A DNA stretch of 64,000 nt, taken from contig NZ_PEBS01000026.1 of assembly GCF_002869965.1 (NCBI RefSeq), positions 1 through 64,000 of the forward strand. Reading direction: 5' to 3'. The translations under genes and the position numbers were made by a program. Below the pieces are notes generated by a model that searched no databases, was not told the origin of the DNA, and was given only the letters and a program-made list of their open reading frames with translations. Below are positions 44,645 to 52,928 of the stretch, one piece after another (position 1 is the first letter of the stretch; every line of letters begins with the position of its first letter). Source of the DNA: Janthinobacterium sp. ROICE36 (lineage in GTDB: Bacteria > Pseudomonadota > Gammaproteobacteria > Burkholderiales > Burkholderiaceae_D).

Positions 44645-44983
44645 ATGGTCGACCTGGAAGAACTACGCTATCTGGCACTGTCGTTTCCCGACGCCACCGA
44701 GGAAGAACACCACGACCGTCCAGCCTTCCGCGTCGGCGGGAAGATCTTTGCCACCCTGCCCGACGACGAGCACATCAACGTGCTGCTCGATGCGGAAGCG
44801 GCGCATATCGCCACCGTCATCACACCGTCCGGCTGCGAAAAACTGTGGTGGGGCGAACGACTGGCCGGCATCACGGTGCGCCTGGCGGACGCCGAACTGG
44901 ACATGCTGGCCGCTGCCCTGACGGCCGCCTGGCGGCGCAAGGCGCCCAGCGACCTGGCCAAGACCATCGCCCCGACCGGGTAG
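44645..44983 (+). CDS. MmcQ/YjbR family protein
   Basis: The 112-residue protein has the family features: LALSFPDATEEEHHDRPAFR, VGGKIFATLPDDEHINVLLD, and the C-terminal helix region AALTAAWRRKAPSDL. Members have a CyaY-like fold and are called DNA-binding, but a role is not firmly known. The ATG follows GGGGAAAGAGGAA. Its stop TAG at 44981-44983 is directly followed, with no base between, by the stop of the converging TetR gene. Confidence 0.85.
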   Translation: MVDLEELRYLALSFPDATEEEHHDRPAFRVGGKIFATLPDDEHINVLLDAEAAHIATVITPSGCEKLWWGERLAGITVRLADAELDMLAAALTAAWRRKAPSDLAKTIAPTG

Positions 44984-45604
44984 TTACAGCGGCCAATTGC
45001 GTAGCAGCAATCCCACCATCTGCTGCAATTGCTCGCGCGATACGCCCGCCGCCGCCTGGATGGCCATGCCTTGCGACAGGGTCACGACAAAGCGCGCCTG
45101 CTGCTCGGGACAGGAATCGGGCGGCAAATCCCCCTCCTCCTTGGCACGCCGCAAGCGGTCGCGCAACTTGATTTCACCGCGCAGCCGGCGCGCAAACAAT
45201 TCATCGCGGATAGGCAAGGCATCGTCGCTGCAGGCGAGCGCCGCATTCACGCCCATGCAACCGTGCGGACCGTCGGGCATGGTTTGCGCTTCGACATACT
45301 GCGTCAGCAAGGCTTGCACCACCTGGCGCGCCGTCGGCTGCTCCAGCGCCGCATCGAAAAACTGCATGCGCGTGTCACTGTAGCGCTCCAGCGCCTTGTG
45401 GAACAGCTGCTCCTTGTTGCCGAAGACGGCATACAGGCTGGGCCGGTTCATGCCCATGGCTTTCGTCAATTCCGGCAGGGAACTGCCTTCATAGCCTTTT
45501 TCCCAGAACACTTTCATGGCGCAATCGAGCGCCTCGTCCGCGTCGAAGGTGCGTGGCCTGCCCGTTTTCGCCTTCACTGCTGACTCATTTTTATCTTGTT
45601 TCAT
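44984..45604 (-). CDS. TetR family transcriptional regulator
   Basis: The 206-residue protein has the TetR HTH at about residues 18-63 (ALDCAMKVFWEKGYEGSSLP, ELTKAMGMNRPSLYAVFGNK), then a helical ligand domain. It faces an MFS efflux gene across 91 bp that carry two palindromic sites, one of them touching its own start codon. It most likely represses both itself and the efflux gene until a ligand binds. Confidence 0.9.
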   Translation of the reverse strand: MKQDKNESAVKAKTGRPRTFDADEALDCAMKVFWEKGYEGSSLPELTKAMGMNRPSLYAVFGNKEQLFHKALERYSDTRMQFFDAALEQPTARQVVQALLTQYVEAQTMPDGPHGCMGVNAALACSDDALPIRDELFARRLRGEIKLRDRLRRAKEEGDLPPDSCPEQQARFVVTLSQGMAIQAAAGVSREQLQQMVGLLLRNWPL

Positions 45605-45667
45605 ACCGTTCGGTAAAAAATTATTGACAACACTGTCTGCCTGCCCTGATTATATACCGACCGGTTA
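45604..45667 (+). promoter_or_regulatory. Promoter flanked by two TetR-type operators
   Basis: TACCGTTCGGTA (45604-45615) and TACCGACCGGTTA (45655-45667) are similar palindromes flanking a promoter. TTGACA (45624-45629) is a perfect -35 and GATTAT (45648-45653) 18 bp later is a fair -10, pointing at the MFS gene. The second operator covers the expected transcription start; the first sits at the TetR start codon. Confidence 0.7.
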
Positions 45668-45695
45668 AAAACCTCTCGGCTGTCAGGAACCTCAC

Positions 45696-46913
45696 ATGCA
45701 AACACTTTCCAACGCTTCTGACGACGAACCCACCGTGGCGCCCTGGCTGGCCGTCCTGTCCGTCGGCATCGGCGCCTTCGCCCTCGTCACGTCCGAATTC
45801 CTGCCCGTCGGCCTGCTGCCGGCCATGGCCGCCGAACTGGCCATCAGCAAGGGCCAGGCGGGGCTGATGATCACGACGCCCGGCACCGTTGCCGCGTTTG
45901 CCGCCATCTTCGTGACCGTCGGCTCGGGCCGCCTGGACCGCCGCATCGTGCTGCTGGCGCTCACGGCCCTGCTGGTCGCCTCAAACCTGCTGGTGGCGCT
46001 GGCCCCCTCGTATGGCTGGATACTGCTGGGCCGCGCCATGCTGGGCGTGGGCGTGGGCGGCTTCTGGGCCATCGGCAGCGCCATCGGCCCGCGCCTGGTG
46101 GCACCGCAGCATGCGTCGCGCGCCATGTCCATCATCTTCGCCGGCGTCTCGCTGGGCACGGTGGCGGGCGTGCCCGCTGGCGCGCTGGTGGGCGAGCTGG
46201 TCGGCTGGCGCGTGGCTTTCGGCGCAGCCAGCGCCATTGCCGTGCTGGTCTTCATCGGCCAGCTATTGCTGCTGCCCAAACTGCCACCGACGCAGGCCAT
46301 CCGCCTGCGCCAGTTGCCGATGATTTTCGGCATCCGCAAGGCCAGGCTGGGCCTGATCGCCACGGCCATGCTCTTCACGGGCCAATTCGCCGCCTACACG
46401 TATATCGCGCCCTTCCTCACGCAGATCTCGCACCTGGCCACCGGCACGGTCAGCGCCATGCTGCTGGTGTACGGCGCTTCCGGCTTCATCGGCAATCTGG
46501 TGGGCGGCTGGGCCGCCGGCCGCTACGAACGGGCCGCGTTGATGCTGACGGGTGCCGTACTGGGCCTGTCCACCCTGGCCCTGGCCGCGTTCGGCAGCCA
46601 TGCACTCACCGCCATGCTGCTGGTGGCCGTGTGGGGCTTCGGTTTCGGCGCCATGCCGATCGCCGTGCAGACGTGGATGTTCAAGGCCGCGCCGCACTTG
46701 ATGGAAGGCGGTAGCGCGCTCTTCGTTGCCATCGTGCAAGTGTCGCTGGCGTCGGGCGCCTTGCTCGGTGGCATGGCCGTCGACCAACTGGGCGTATCGA
46801 GCGCGCTGCTGGTCGGCGGCGTGTTCGCCCTCGGCTGCGCGCTGACGATCGCGTTCTTCGGCAAGCCGCAAGCGAGCACCAAGGCGGGCGCCGGCGCGGC
46901 CTGCAAGGCCTAG
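45696..46913 (+). CDS. MFS efflux transporter, DHA1 family (NepI/AraJ-like)
   Basis: The 405-residue protein has 12 predicted helices and opens with VAPWLAVLSVGIGAFALVTS, EFLPVGLLPAMAAEL. It shows the motif C region AGVSLGTVAGVPAGALVGEL in TM5. The opening resembles the purine ribonucleoside exporter NepI, but drug export is just as possible. Expression is probably controlled by the divergent TetR through the two operators upstream. Confidence 0.88.
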   Translation: MQTLSNASDDEPTVAPWLAVLSVGIGAFALVTSEFLPVGLLPAMAAELAISKGQAGLMITTPGTVAAFAAIFVTVGSGRLDRRIVLLALTALLVASNLLVALAPSYGWILLGRAMLGVGVGGFWAIGSAIGPRLVAPQHASRAMSIIFAGVSLGTVAGVPAGALVGELVGWRVAFGAASAIAVLVFIGQLLLLPKLPPTQAIRLRQLPMIFGIRKARLGLIATAMLFTGQFAAYTYIAPFLTQISHLATGTVSAMLLVYGASGFIGNLVGGWAAGRYERAALMLTGAVLGLSTLALAAFGSHALTAMLLVAVWGFGFGAMPIAVQTWMFKAAPHLMEGGSALFVAIVQVSLASGALLGGMAVDQLGVSSALLVGGVFALGCALTIAFFGKPQASTKAGAGAACKA

Positions 46914-46926
46914 CAAGGACGTCGGT

Positions 46927-47229
46927 TCAGATGCGGCCGCGACGAAATTCGCCGAGGAATTTCGTCACGTCGGCCGGCGTCATTGGCACGTCTGCATCGC
47001 CGTGAAATGCATACAGGAAGGGCGTGCCGCCCAGGCGGTCCGTCAGCTTGGCAAAGAGTAAAAAACGGCTGCCCAGCGGGTAGCGCTGCAGCTCGACCAG
47101 GCGGCGCGAGCACTGCACGGCCAGCTCCGGAGAAAAAGCCTGGCCCGGCACGGGGCGCATTTCCACCCGGCCATTGATCGCGCGCGATTCGACGGCAACC
47201 TGCCGGTATGCATAAGTATCACGGGCCAT
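46927..47229 (-). CDS. Conserved-looking small protein of unknown function
   Basis: A 100-residue frame with coding-like codon use starts MARDTYAYRQVAVESR and contains LGSRFLLFAKLTDRLGGTPFL and DVPMTPADVTKFLGEFRRG. There is no signal peptide or membrane segment. AAGGTGG lies close before the ATG. I do not recognise a family. It converges with the MFS gene 13 bp away and lies upstream of nothing on its own strand. Confidence 0.65.
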   Translation of the reverse strand: MARDTYAYRQVAVESRAINGRVEMRPVPGQAFSPELAVQCSRRLVELQRYPLGSRFLLFAKLTDRLGGTPFLYAFHGDADVPMTPADVTKFLGEFRRGRI

Positions 47230-47286
47230 GCCGCCACCTTGAATGAAGTAAAGGCGCCATCTTAAGCGAAGTGGGCGCCCGCCGTG

Positions 47287-48450
47287 CTACTGCGCCACGA
47301 TGCGCAGCAAACGGCCATTGTCTTCATCCGTCAGCGCATACAGGTAACCATCCGGTCCCTGGCGCACGTCGCGCACGCGCGCGCCGATGGCCAGGCGGTC
47401 CTGCCCCGTCACCTTGCCGCTGGCATCGACGGCGATGCGGCGGATATCCTTGGCCGCCAGGCCGCCGCTGAAGATGCTGCCACGCCAGGCGGCAATCTTG
47501 TCGCCCGTGTAGACGGCCAGCCCTGACGGCGCCGGCGACGGCACCCAGGCCACGCTCGGCTTGAGCATGCCCGGCACTGCATGCTTGCCGACGGGTTCAT
47601 GCGTTTTGTAGTCGGCGCCATAACTTTGCAGGGGCCAGCCATAGTTGCCGCCCGCCACCACCAGGTTCAGCTCATCGCCGCCATACGGACCGTGCTCCGT
47701 GGCCCATACGCGGCCAGAAACCGGGTCGAGCGCCAGGCCCTGCACATTGCGGTGGCCGAGCGACCAGATTTCCGGCAAGGCGCCCTTGGCCGCCAGCGGG
47801 TTGCCGGGCGCCGGCTTGCCGTCTTCCGTCAGGCGCAGGATGGAACCCTGGTGCGTGGCCAGGTTTTGCGCCTGTTCGCGCGCCAGGCGGTCGCCTATGC
47901 GCAGCGGCGGATTGCCGCCATCTGCCACGCTCATCAGCAAAGTGCCATCCGGCAGCCACAGCAGGCGCGAACCGAAGTGCTGGCCGCCGCTTTTATCCGT
48001 GGCCACCCTGAACAGGGTCTGGATGCCCGTCACCTTCTTGCCGTCGAACACGCCGCGCACCAGGGTCGTGCGGTTGGCGTCACTGGTGCCCGTCGACACC
48101 GTCATGTAGACTCTTGACGTGGCCTTGCCAGCATCTTGCGGGTGAATGACGATATCGAGCAAGCCGCCCTGCCCGCCCGTGAAGACTTTGGGCATGCCTT
48201 CCAGCGCCACATCCTCGAAATTCTTGCCATTCAGCAAATGCAAGGTGCCCTGCTTGCTGGTGACCAGCGCGCGCCCCTCGCCCAGCCAGGCGATGCCCCA
48301 CGGTTGGCGCACGCCCTGCGCGACGGTCTCGGCCTGCCAGCCCTGTTTGGCGGCGGGCGGCTCGCCCGTGGCTTGCAGTTCGGCCCAGGCCGATGGCGCG
48401 GCGGCCAATGCCCATGCAAGCAAGATGCTGGTGCGGCGTAACTGGAACAT
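47287..48450 (-). CDS. PQQ-dependent soluble aldose sugar dehydrogenase (YliI/Asd-like)
   Basis: The 387-residue protein has a signal peptide (ILLAWALAAAPSAWA) and the six-bladed beta-propeller pattern of YliI-type glucose/sorbosone dehydrogenases: QPWGIAWLGEGRALVTSKQG, the RVWATEHGPYGGDELNLV block with the PQQ/Ca site region, VAGGNYGWPLQSYG, and SGLAVYTGDKIAAWRGSIF. It oxidises aldose sugars in the periplasm using PQQ. It follows ispF by 37 bp on the same strand, possibly as a read-through gene. Confidence 0.9.
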   Translation of the reverse strand: MFQLRRTSILLAWALAAAPSAWAELQATGEPPAAKQGWQAETVAQGVRQPWGIAWLGEGRALVTSKQGTLHLLNGKNFEDVALEGMPKVFTGGQGGLLDIVIHPQDAGKATSRVYMTVSTGTSDANRTTLVRGVFDGKKVTGIQTLFRVATDKSGGQHFGSRLLWLPDGTLLMSVADGGNPPLRIGDRLAREQAQNLATHQGSILRLTEDGKPAPGNPLAAKGALPEIWSLGHRNVQGLALDPVSGRVWATEHGPYGGDELNLVVAGGNYGWPLQSYGADYKTHEPVGKHAVPGMLKPSVAWVPSPAPSGLAVYTGDKIAAWRGSIFSGGLAAKDIRRIAVDASGKVTGQDRLAIGARVRDVRQGPDGYLYALTDEDNGRLLRIVAQ

Positions 48451-48487
48451 GCTCTCTCCTGTCGATGATTACTGCGAAGGTGGTGGA

Positions 48488-48991
48488 TCAGGCGCGCAGC
48501 AGCAAGGCCACGGCTTCGGCCGCGATGCCTTCTTCACGGCCCAGGTAACCCAGCTTCTCATTCGTCTTGGCCTTGATGTTGACCTGGCCCACACTCACGC
48601 CCAGGTCGTCGGCCACATTCGCGCACATGGCGGCGATGTGCGGCGCCATCTTCGGGCGCTGGGCGATGATGGTGGCGTCGATATTGCCGATGATATAACC
48701 GCTCGCCTGCACGCGGCGCACGGCTTCGCGCAGCAGGGTGCGCGAATCGGCGCCCTTGAATTGCGCATCCGTATCGGGAAAATGGCGGCCGATGTCGCCC
48801 AGGGCGGCGGCGCCGAAGATGGCGTCCGTGATGGCGTGCAGCAGCACGTCCGCGTCGGAATGGCCGAGCAAGCCCAGGTGATGGGGGATGTTCACGCCGC
48901 CGATGATCAGGTCGCGGTGCTCCACCAGCGCGTGGCAGTCATAGCCCTGGCCGATGCGGAAAGGCAGTACGGGAGTGGTGATGGTCGTCAT
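48488..48991 (-). CDS. ispF: 2-C-methyl-D-erythritol 2,4-cyclodiphosphate synthase
   Basis: IspF makes MEcPP in the MEP isoprenoid pathway. The 167-residue protein has zinc ligands D18 and H20 (GYDCHAL) and H52 (ADVLLHAI), the family signature [17 protein letters not shown], and [20 protein letters not shown] at the C-terminus. ATG 48989-48991 is set by homology; a frame upstream overlaps ispD. It directly follows ispD (20 bp), as in many bacteria where the two are adjacent or fused. Confidence 0.95.
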   Translation of the reverse strand: MTTITTPVLPFRIGQGYDCHALVEHRDLIIGGVNIPHHLGLLGHSDADVLLHAITDAIFGAAALGDIGRHFPDTDAQFKGADSRTLLREAVRRVQASGYIIGNIDATIIAQRPKMAPHIAAMCANVADDLGVSVGQVNIKAKTNEKLGYLGREEGIAAEAVALLLRA

Positions 48992-49011
48992 GCGGTCTTT
49001 CTGTTCAGGAT

Positions 49012-49725
49012 TCAAGGATGGGCCAAATACAGCTCGGCCGTGTGTATGTCGCGCGGCAAGGTCACCTTCAGGTTGCGCGGGTGGCCCTCGACGAGCCGGG
49101 GCGCCAGGCCCAGCGCTTCGACGGCGCTGGCGTCGTCCGTGATGGCGTGCGGGTCCGGTGCTTGCGACAGGGCCCGGTGCAGCAAGGCATAGCTGAACAT
49201 CTGCGGCGTCTGCGCCAGCCACAGGCCGTCGCGCGGCACCGTTTGCGCCGACAGGCTGCCCGCCCCCGCCCGCTTGACGGTATCGACCACGGGCAAGGCC
49301 AGCAAGCCGCCGGCCGCATGCTCGCCCACCTCGGTGATGAGCTTGCCGATCAGCGCCGGCGTCAGGCCGGGACGGGCCGCGTCGTGCACCAGCACCTGGT
49401 CATGTGCGGCGATGCTGCCGTGCAGCGCCTGCAAGGCGTTCAATATCGTTTCCATGCGCGTGGCGCCGCCGCAGCGCAGCACCGTCACGCCATGCTCTGC
49501 GCCCTGCTCCGGCATGACGCCGTCGATCTGGCCATCGTCCGCACTGACCACGATATACGTGTGTGCGATCAGGGGGCTGGCAAGAAAGGCGTCCACGGCG
49601 TGGCGCAGCATGGGCTTGCCGGCGATGGACAGGTATTGCTTGGGGCTACCCGCCGCCATGCGCGCGCCCACGCCGGCGGCGGGGATCAGCGCAAAGTAAC
49701 GGACGGTGTTTGGTGCTGCTGTCAT
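49012..49725 (-). CDS. ispD: 2-C-methyl-D-erythritol 4-phosphate cytidylyltransferase
   Basis: IspD transfers CMP to MEP. The protein shows the nucleotide-binding start [20 protein letters not shown], the [10 protein letters not shown] signature and the [10 protein letters not shown] motif. I place the start at ATG 49723-49725 (MTAAPNTV, 237 residues), since GAGGAA lies six bases upstream; the ATG 12 bp earlier is part of that ribosome binding site. It is upstream of ispF. Confidence 0.94.
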   Translation of the reverse strand: MTAAPNTVRYFALIPAAGVGARMAAGSPKQYLSIAGKPMLRHAVDAFLASPLIAHTYIVVSADDGQIDGVMPEQGAEHGVTVLRCGGATRMETILNALQALHGSIAAHDQVLVHDAARPGLTPALIGKLITEVGEHAAGGLLALPVVDTVKRAGAGSLSAQTVPRDGLWLAQTPQMFSYALLHRALSQAPDPHAITDDASAVEALGLAPRLVEGHPRNLKVTLPRDIHTAELYLAHP

Positions 49726-49745
49726 GCCATTCCTCATCTAATTGC

Positions 49746-50441
49746 CTAGTTGGCGGGCGCTGCCTTGCCCGACAGGATGTTCTGGATCTCGCCTTTGCAC
49801 GCCTTGCCCAGGCGTGCATATTCCTGCGGCGAATCGATGGCCGCCTGCAAGGTTTCCACCTTGCGCATTTCGGCCTTGACGTATGGCAACCAGCCCGTGT
49901 CGATCTCGCGCGCCAGCGCCGCCTTCGCCGTGCCGCTGGGCGCATACAGGGGCCGCGCCTCGAAGCGCCTGGCCAAGGCCGCACGCACGGTCTTTTCCAC
50001 GCGTGGCAAGTGTTCCATATAGGTTTTCATATGCCGCAGCTCATGCGCGAGTATCTCATCATACGCGCAGCTGCCGGGGACAAACTCGCGGCCGACATAG
50101 ATCACCACGGGCGCATACGTGAGGGTCACGGTAATTTGCGGCGCCACGCATTCATAGCCGCTGACCGGGTCTTGCAGCATGGGACCGGCCAGCGCGATGG
50201 CCACGCGCGAGTCGGTCTTGGTCAATCCCAGCACCCAGGTATTCGCGCGCGCCATGCCCTTCATCACGGTCAGGGCCTTGTACGGCAGATGCGTGTCGAT
50301 GCTGTAGCCGTTCTGCTGCGCCGTCAGCACGGACACCGTCTTGCTGATCGTGTCTTCGCAACGTACCTGGAACGGCGTGCGCGGCTGTGCCTGCACACCC
50401 AGGGTGACACAGGCAAGCAGCAGGAAAAGAGCCGTGCGCAT
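49746..50441 (-). CDS. Exported protein with HExxH-like metallopeptidase motif
   Basis: The 231-residue protein from ATG 50439-50441 starts MRTALFLLLACVTLGVQAQ, a signal peptide. The mature part contains DEILAHELRHMKTYMEHL, where HELRH fits the HExxH zinc site. Cysteines occur in RCEDT, YECVAP, SCAYDE and KACKGE. No family is recognised; the size and single motif would fit a small periplasmic zinc protease, but a structural role is possible. It lies between the Nudix gene (8 bp upstream) and ispD (20 bp downstream), so it is likely cotranscribed. Confidence 0.7.
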   Translation of the reverse strand: MRTALFLLLACVTLGVQAQPRTPFQVRCEDTISKTVSVLTAQQNGYSIDTHLPYKALTVMKGMARANTWVLGLTKTDSRVAIALAGPMLQDPVSGYECVAPQITVTLTYAPVVIYVGREFVPGSCAYDEILAHELRHMKTYMEHLPRVEKTVRAALARRFEARPLYAPSGTAKAALAREIDTGWLPYVKAEMRKVETLQAAIDSPQEYARLGKACKGEIQNILSGKAAPAN

Positions 50442-50449
50442 GCGCAGGA

Positions 50450-51007
50450 TCAAGCCGCTTGCCAGGCGCCGCTGGTGATCTTGTCGAGCCAAAAGATGCC
50501 GATGACGGTTTTCACGTCCGTGATGGTGCCATCCCTGACCCAGTCGAGCAACTGCGGCACTGTCGCCGTAAACGTTTCCAGGAACTCGCCCTCGTCAAGG
50601 CGGCGCTCGCCCGCCACGAGGCCGCGCGCCAAAAACAGTTCCAGGTGTTCGTCGGAATAGGCGATGGCGTTATGGATGGTGGAAACAAATTGCCAGTCGC
50701 TCGCCGTGTAGCCCGTTTCTTCCAGCAATTCGCGCTGGGCGCAGGCCAGATGGGCCTCGCCTGCGTCGATTTTGCCGGCCGGGAATTCGATGAACACGCG
50801 GTCCAGCGGATAGCGGTATTGGCGTTCCATCAGCACCGTGCCGTCGTCGAGCAGCGGCAGGATGACGACGGCGCCCGGGTGCAGGATGAATTCACGCACC
50901 GTGATCTTGCCATCAGGCAAGGTCACGCGGTCGCGCTGCACGCGCAGGAAGCCGCCCTGGTAGACGAGTTCGCCGTCGACTTTGGTTTCAATCAGATTCG
51001 TATCCAT
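50450..51007 (-). CDS. Nudix hydrolase, ADP-ribose pyrophosphatase type
   Basis: The 185-residue protein has the Nudix box GEAHLACAQRELLEETGY (Gx5Ex7REUxEExGU pattern) with the preceding EFPAGKIDAGE typical of ADP-ribose pyrophosphatases (NudF). These hydrolyse ADP-ribose and similar nucleoside diphosphates. ATG 51005-51007 has AAGGA six bases upstream; an ATG 27 bp earlier has none. It is the first gene of the run that leads to ispD and ispF, and lies after the nuo terminator. Confidence 0.9.
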   Translation of the reverse strand: MDTNLIETKVDGELVYQGGFLRVQRDRVTLPDGKITVREFILHPGAVVILPLLDDGTVLMERQYRYPLDRVFIEFPAGKIDAGEAHLACAQRELLEETGYTASDWQFVSTIHNAIAYSDEHLELFLARGLVAGERRLDEGEFLETFTATVPQLLDWVRDGTITDVKTVIGIFWLDKITSGAWQAA

Positions 51008-51036
51008 GGGATTCCTTAGCTCATGTGCTGACAAAT

Positions 51037-51060
51037 AAAAAAACGGCGCCAGAGGCGCCG
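51037..51060 (-). terminator. Rho-independent terminator of the nuo operon
   Basis: GGCGCCG and its partner form a perfect 7-bp stem (51044-51050 with 51054-51060) and a 3-base loop. On the minus strand it is followed by TTTTTTT. It lies 17 bp after the DUF2818 stop and marks the end of the complex I transcript; the Nudix gene begins just beyond. Confidence 0.9.
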
Positions 51061-51076
51061 CTTTCGGAGGGTGGTG

Positions 51077-51406
51077 CTAGCGGCGTTTGCGCAGGTAGCG
51101 TCCGACAAATCCTGGGAAAGCCAGCACCAGAAACAGACAGCCGGTGATGGCGTAGAACTCCCACGTCTGCGGGAAACCGTTGCCGATGCGCGCTTCCAGC
51201 GCGAACGCCACGGCGCCGACGATGAAGTACAGTATCACCAACTCCAGCAGGCGCAGTGCCAGCGGCTTGCGCCAGCCTTTGTCCCCGTCTGCCTGCAGCG
51301 CCTTTTTCAGGGGCACGACGGCAAACAGTTTCTCGTTCAAGAATGGCAGGTTGGCGCCCAGGATGCCCAGGGCGATCACCAGCCAGCTCGAGGCGGTGAC
51401 ATCCAT
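51077..51406 (-). CDS. DUF2818 family membrane protein
   Basis: The 109-residue protein has three likely helices (SWLVIALGILGANLPFL, LALRLLELVILYFIVGAVAF, FYAITGCLFLVLAFPGFV) and the family motif ANLPFLNEKLFAV. DUF2818 genes follow nuoN in many Burkholderiales, as here (3 bp after the nuoN stop), and so are thought of as linked to complex I, but no subunit role is proven. Basic C-terminus RYLRKRR. Confidence 0.9.
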   Translation of the reverse strand: MDVTASSWLVIALGILGANLPFLNEKLFAVVPLKKALQADGDKGWRKPLALRLLELVILYFIVGAVAFALEARIGNGFPQTWEFYAITGCLFLVLAFPGFVGRYLRKRR

Positions 51407-51409
51407 CGG

Positions 51410-52912
51410 TCAGGACGCCAGCGTCTTGGTGATGGCGGTCGCGCAGGCAGCCAGGATGCTGTTAGGCATCACACCGAGGGCCAGGACAAACACGCCGTTC
51501 AAGGCCAGCACGACGCGCATGTCGCCATGCACGACCAGCGCGTTGCTGTCCGTCGGCTCGTCGAACCACATCATTTTCACGACGCGCAGGTAATAGAAGG
51601 CGCCGATCAGCGAGAACAGCACGGCGGCGATGGTCAGCCACAGCTGGCCCGTAGCCAGCACGGAAGCGAGCACCGAATACTTGGCCATGAAGCCCATCAG
51701 CGGCGGTACGCCGGCCAGCGAGAACATGAACAGCGTCATCACCAGCGCGAAGATCGGGCTGCGTTTGCCCAGGCCCTTGAAGTCGGCCAGTTCTTCTGCT
51801 TCGAAACCATTACGTGCCAACAACATGATCACGCCAAAGGTACCCAGGGTGGTGAACACGTAGGTGATCACGTAATACATCGAGGCGCCGTAGGCGGTGG
51901 CTGCGCCAGCCGCGTTCAGGGTGTTGTTCGGTGCGTCCACGGTGCCCGACAGCAGGCCCAGCAGCACGAAGCCCATTTGCGCGATGGTCGAGTACGCCAA
52001 CATGCGCTTCAAATTGGTTTGCGCGATGGCGGTGAAGTTACCGATGGCCAGCGACATCACGGCCAGCACCAGCAGCATTTGCTGCCAGTCATGCGCCATC
52101 GGCAGCAAGCCTTCGCCCAGCAAACGCAGGGTGATGGCAAACGCGGCCAGTTTCGGCGCGCCGCCCAGCAGCAAGGTCACGGCCGTCGGCGAACCTTGAT
52201 ACACGTCAGGCACCCACATGTGGAATGGCACGACACCCAGTTTGAAGGCCAGGCCCGCTACCAGGAACACCAGGCCGAAGACCATGATGGTGCCGTTGGT
52301 CTTGCCGTTTTCCAGCGCCACGCGCAGTTCGCCCAGATCCAGCGTGCCGGACGCGCCATACAGCATCGAGATACCGTACAACATGAAACCGGAAGCCAGC
52401 GCGCCCAGGATGAAGTATTTCATGGCCGCTTCCGTGGCCTTGGCATTGTCACGGCGCAAGGCGATCAGCGCGTACAGCGACAGCGACATCAGTTCCAGAC
52501 CCAGATAGATGATCAGGAAGTTGTTGGCCGAGATCATGATCATCTGGCCCAGCAGTGCAAACAGGGCCAGCACATAGAACTCGCCGCCCAGGTTACCCGA
52601 CAGCATGTTGCGGTCGGTGGCATAGGCGCGCGAGTAGATCAGGGTCAGCGCCACGGCGCCGTAGGAGAACAGTTTCAACAGCTGCGACATCGGGTCCGAC
52701 ACGAACATATTGTGGAACGTGTAGACGGTGGTGCCGGCGTTGAAGTCGCCCACGGTCAGCAAGGCGCAGCCTGCCAAGGTCAGCAGGGACAGCGCATAGG
52801 TGATCGAGCGCTTCGCCGCAGGCAAGAACATATCGATCAGCAAGAGCGCCGAGGTGGCGATCAGCAGAAAGATTTCCGCGTACAGCGGTAGCAGATTAGG
52901 TGCATTAGTCAT
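51410..52912 (-). CDS. nuoN: NADH-quinone oxidoreductase subunit N
   Basis: The 500-residue protein is one of three antiporter-like subunits of the membrane arm of complex I. About 14 helices are visible, with the discontinuous TM7 and TM12 Lys region ([20 protein letters not shown]) and the [15 protein letters not shown] block. It pumps protons coupled to NADH oxidation. 16 bp follow the nuoM stop; 3 bp precede DUF2818. Confidence 0.95.
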   Translation of the reverse strand: MTNAPNLLPLYAEIFLLIATSALLLIDMFLPAAKRSITYALSLLTLAGCALLTVGDFNAGTTVYTFHNMFVSDPMSQLLKLFSYGAVALTLIYSRAYATDRNMLSGNLGGEFYVLALFALLGQMIMISANNFLIIYLGLELMSLSLYALIALRRDNAKATEAAMKYFILGALASGFMLYGISMLYGASGTLDLGELRVALENGKTNGTIMVFGLVFLVAGLAFKLGVVPFHMWVPDVYQGSPTAVTLLLGGAPKLAAFAITLRLLGEGLLPMAHDWQQMLLVLAVMSLAIGNFTAIAQTNLKRMLAYSTIAQMGFVLLGLLSGTVDAPNNTLNAAGAATAYGASMYYVITYVFTTLGTFGVIMLLARNGFEAEELADFKGLGKRSPIFALVMTLFMFSLAGVPPLMGFMAKYSVLASVLATGQLWLTIAAVLFSLIGAFYYLRVVKMMWFDEPTDSNALVVHGDMRVVLALNGVFVLALGVMPNSILAACATAITKTLAS

Positions 52913-52928
52913 GTTATCGGTCTTCTAT

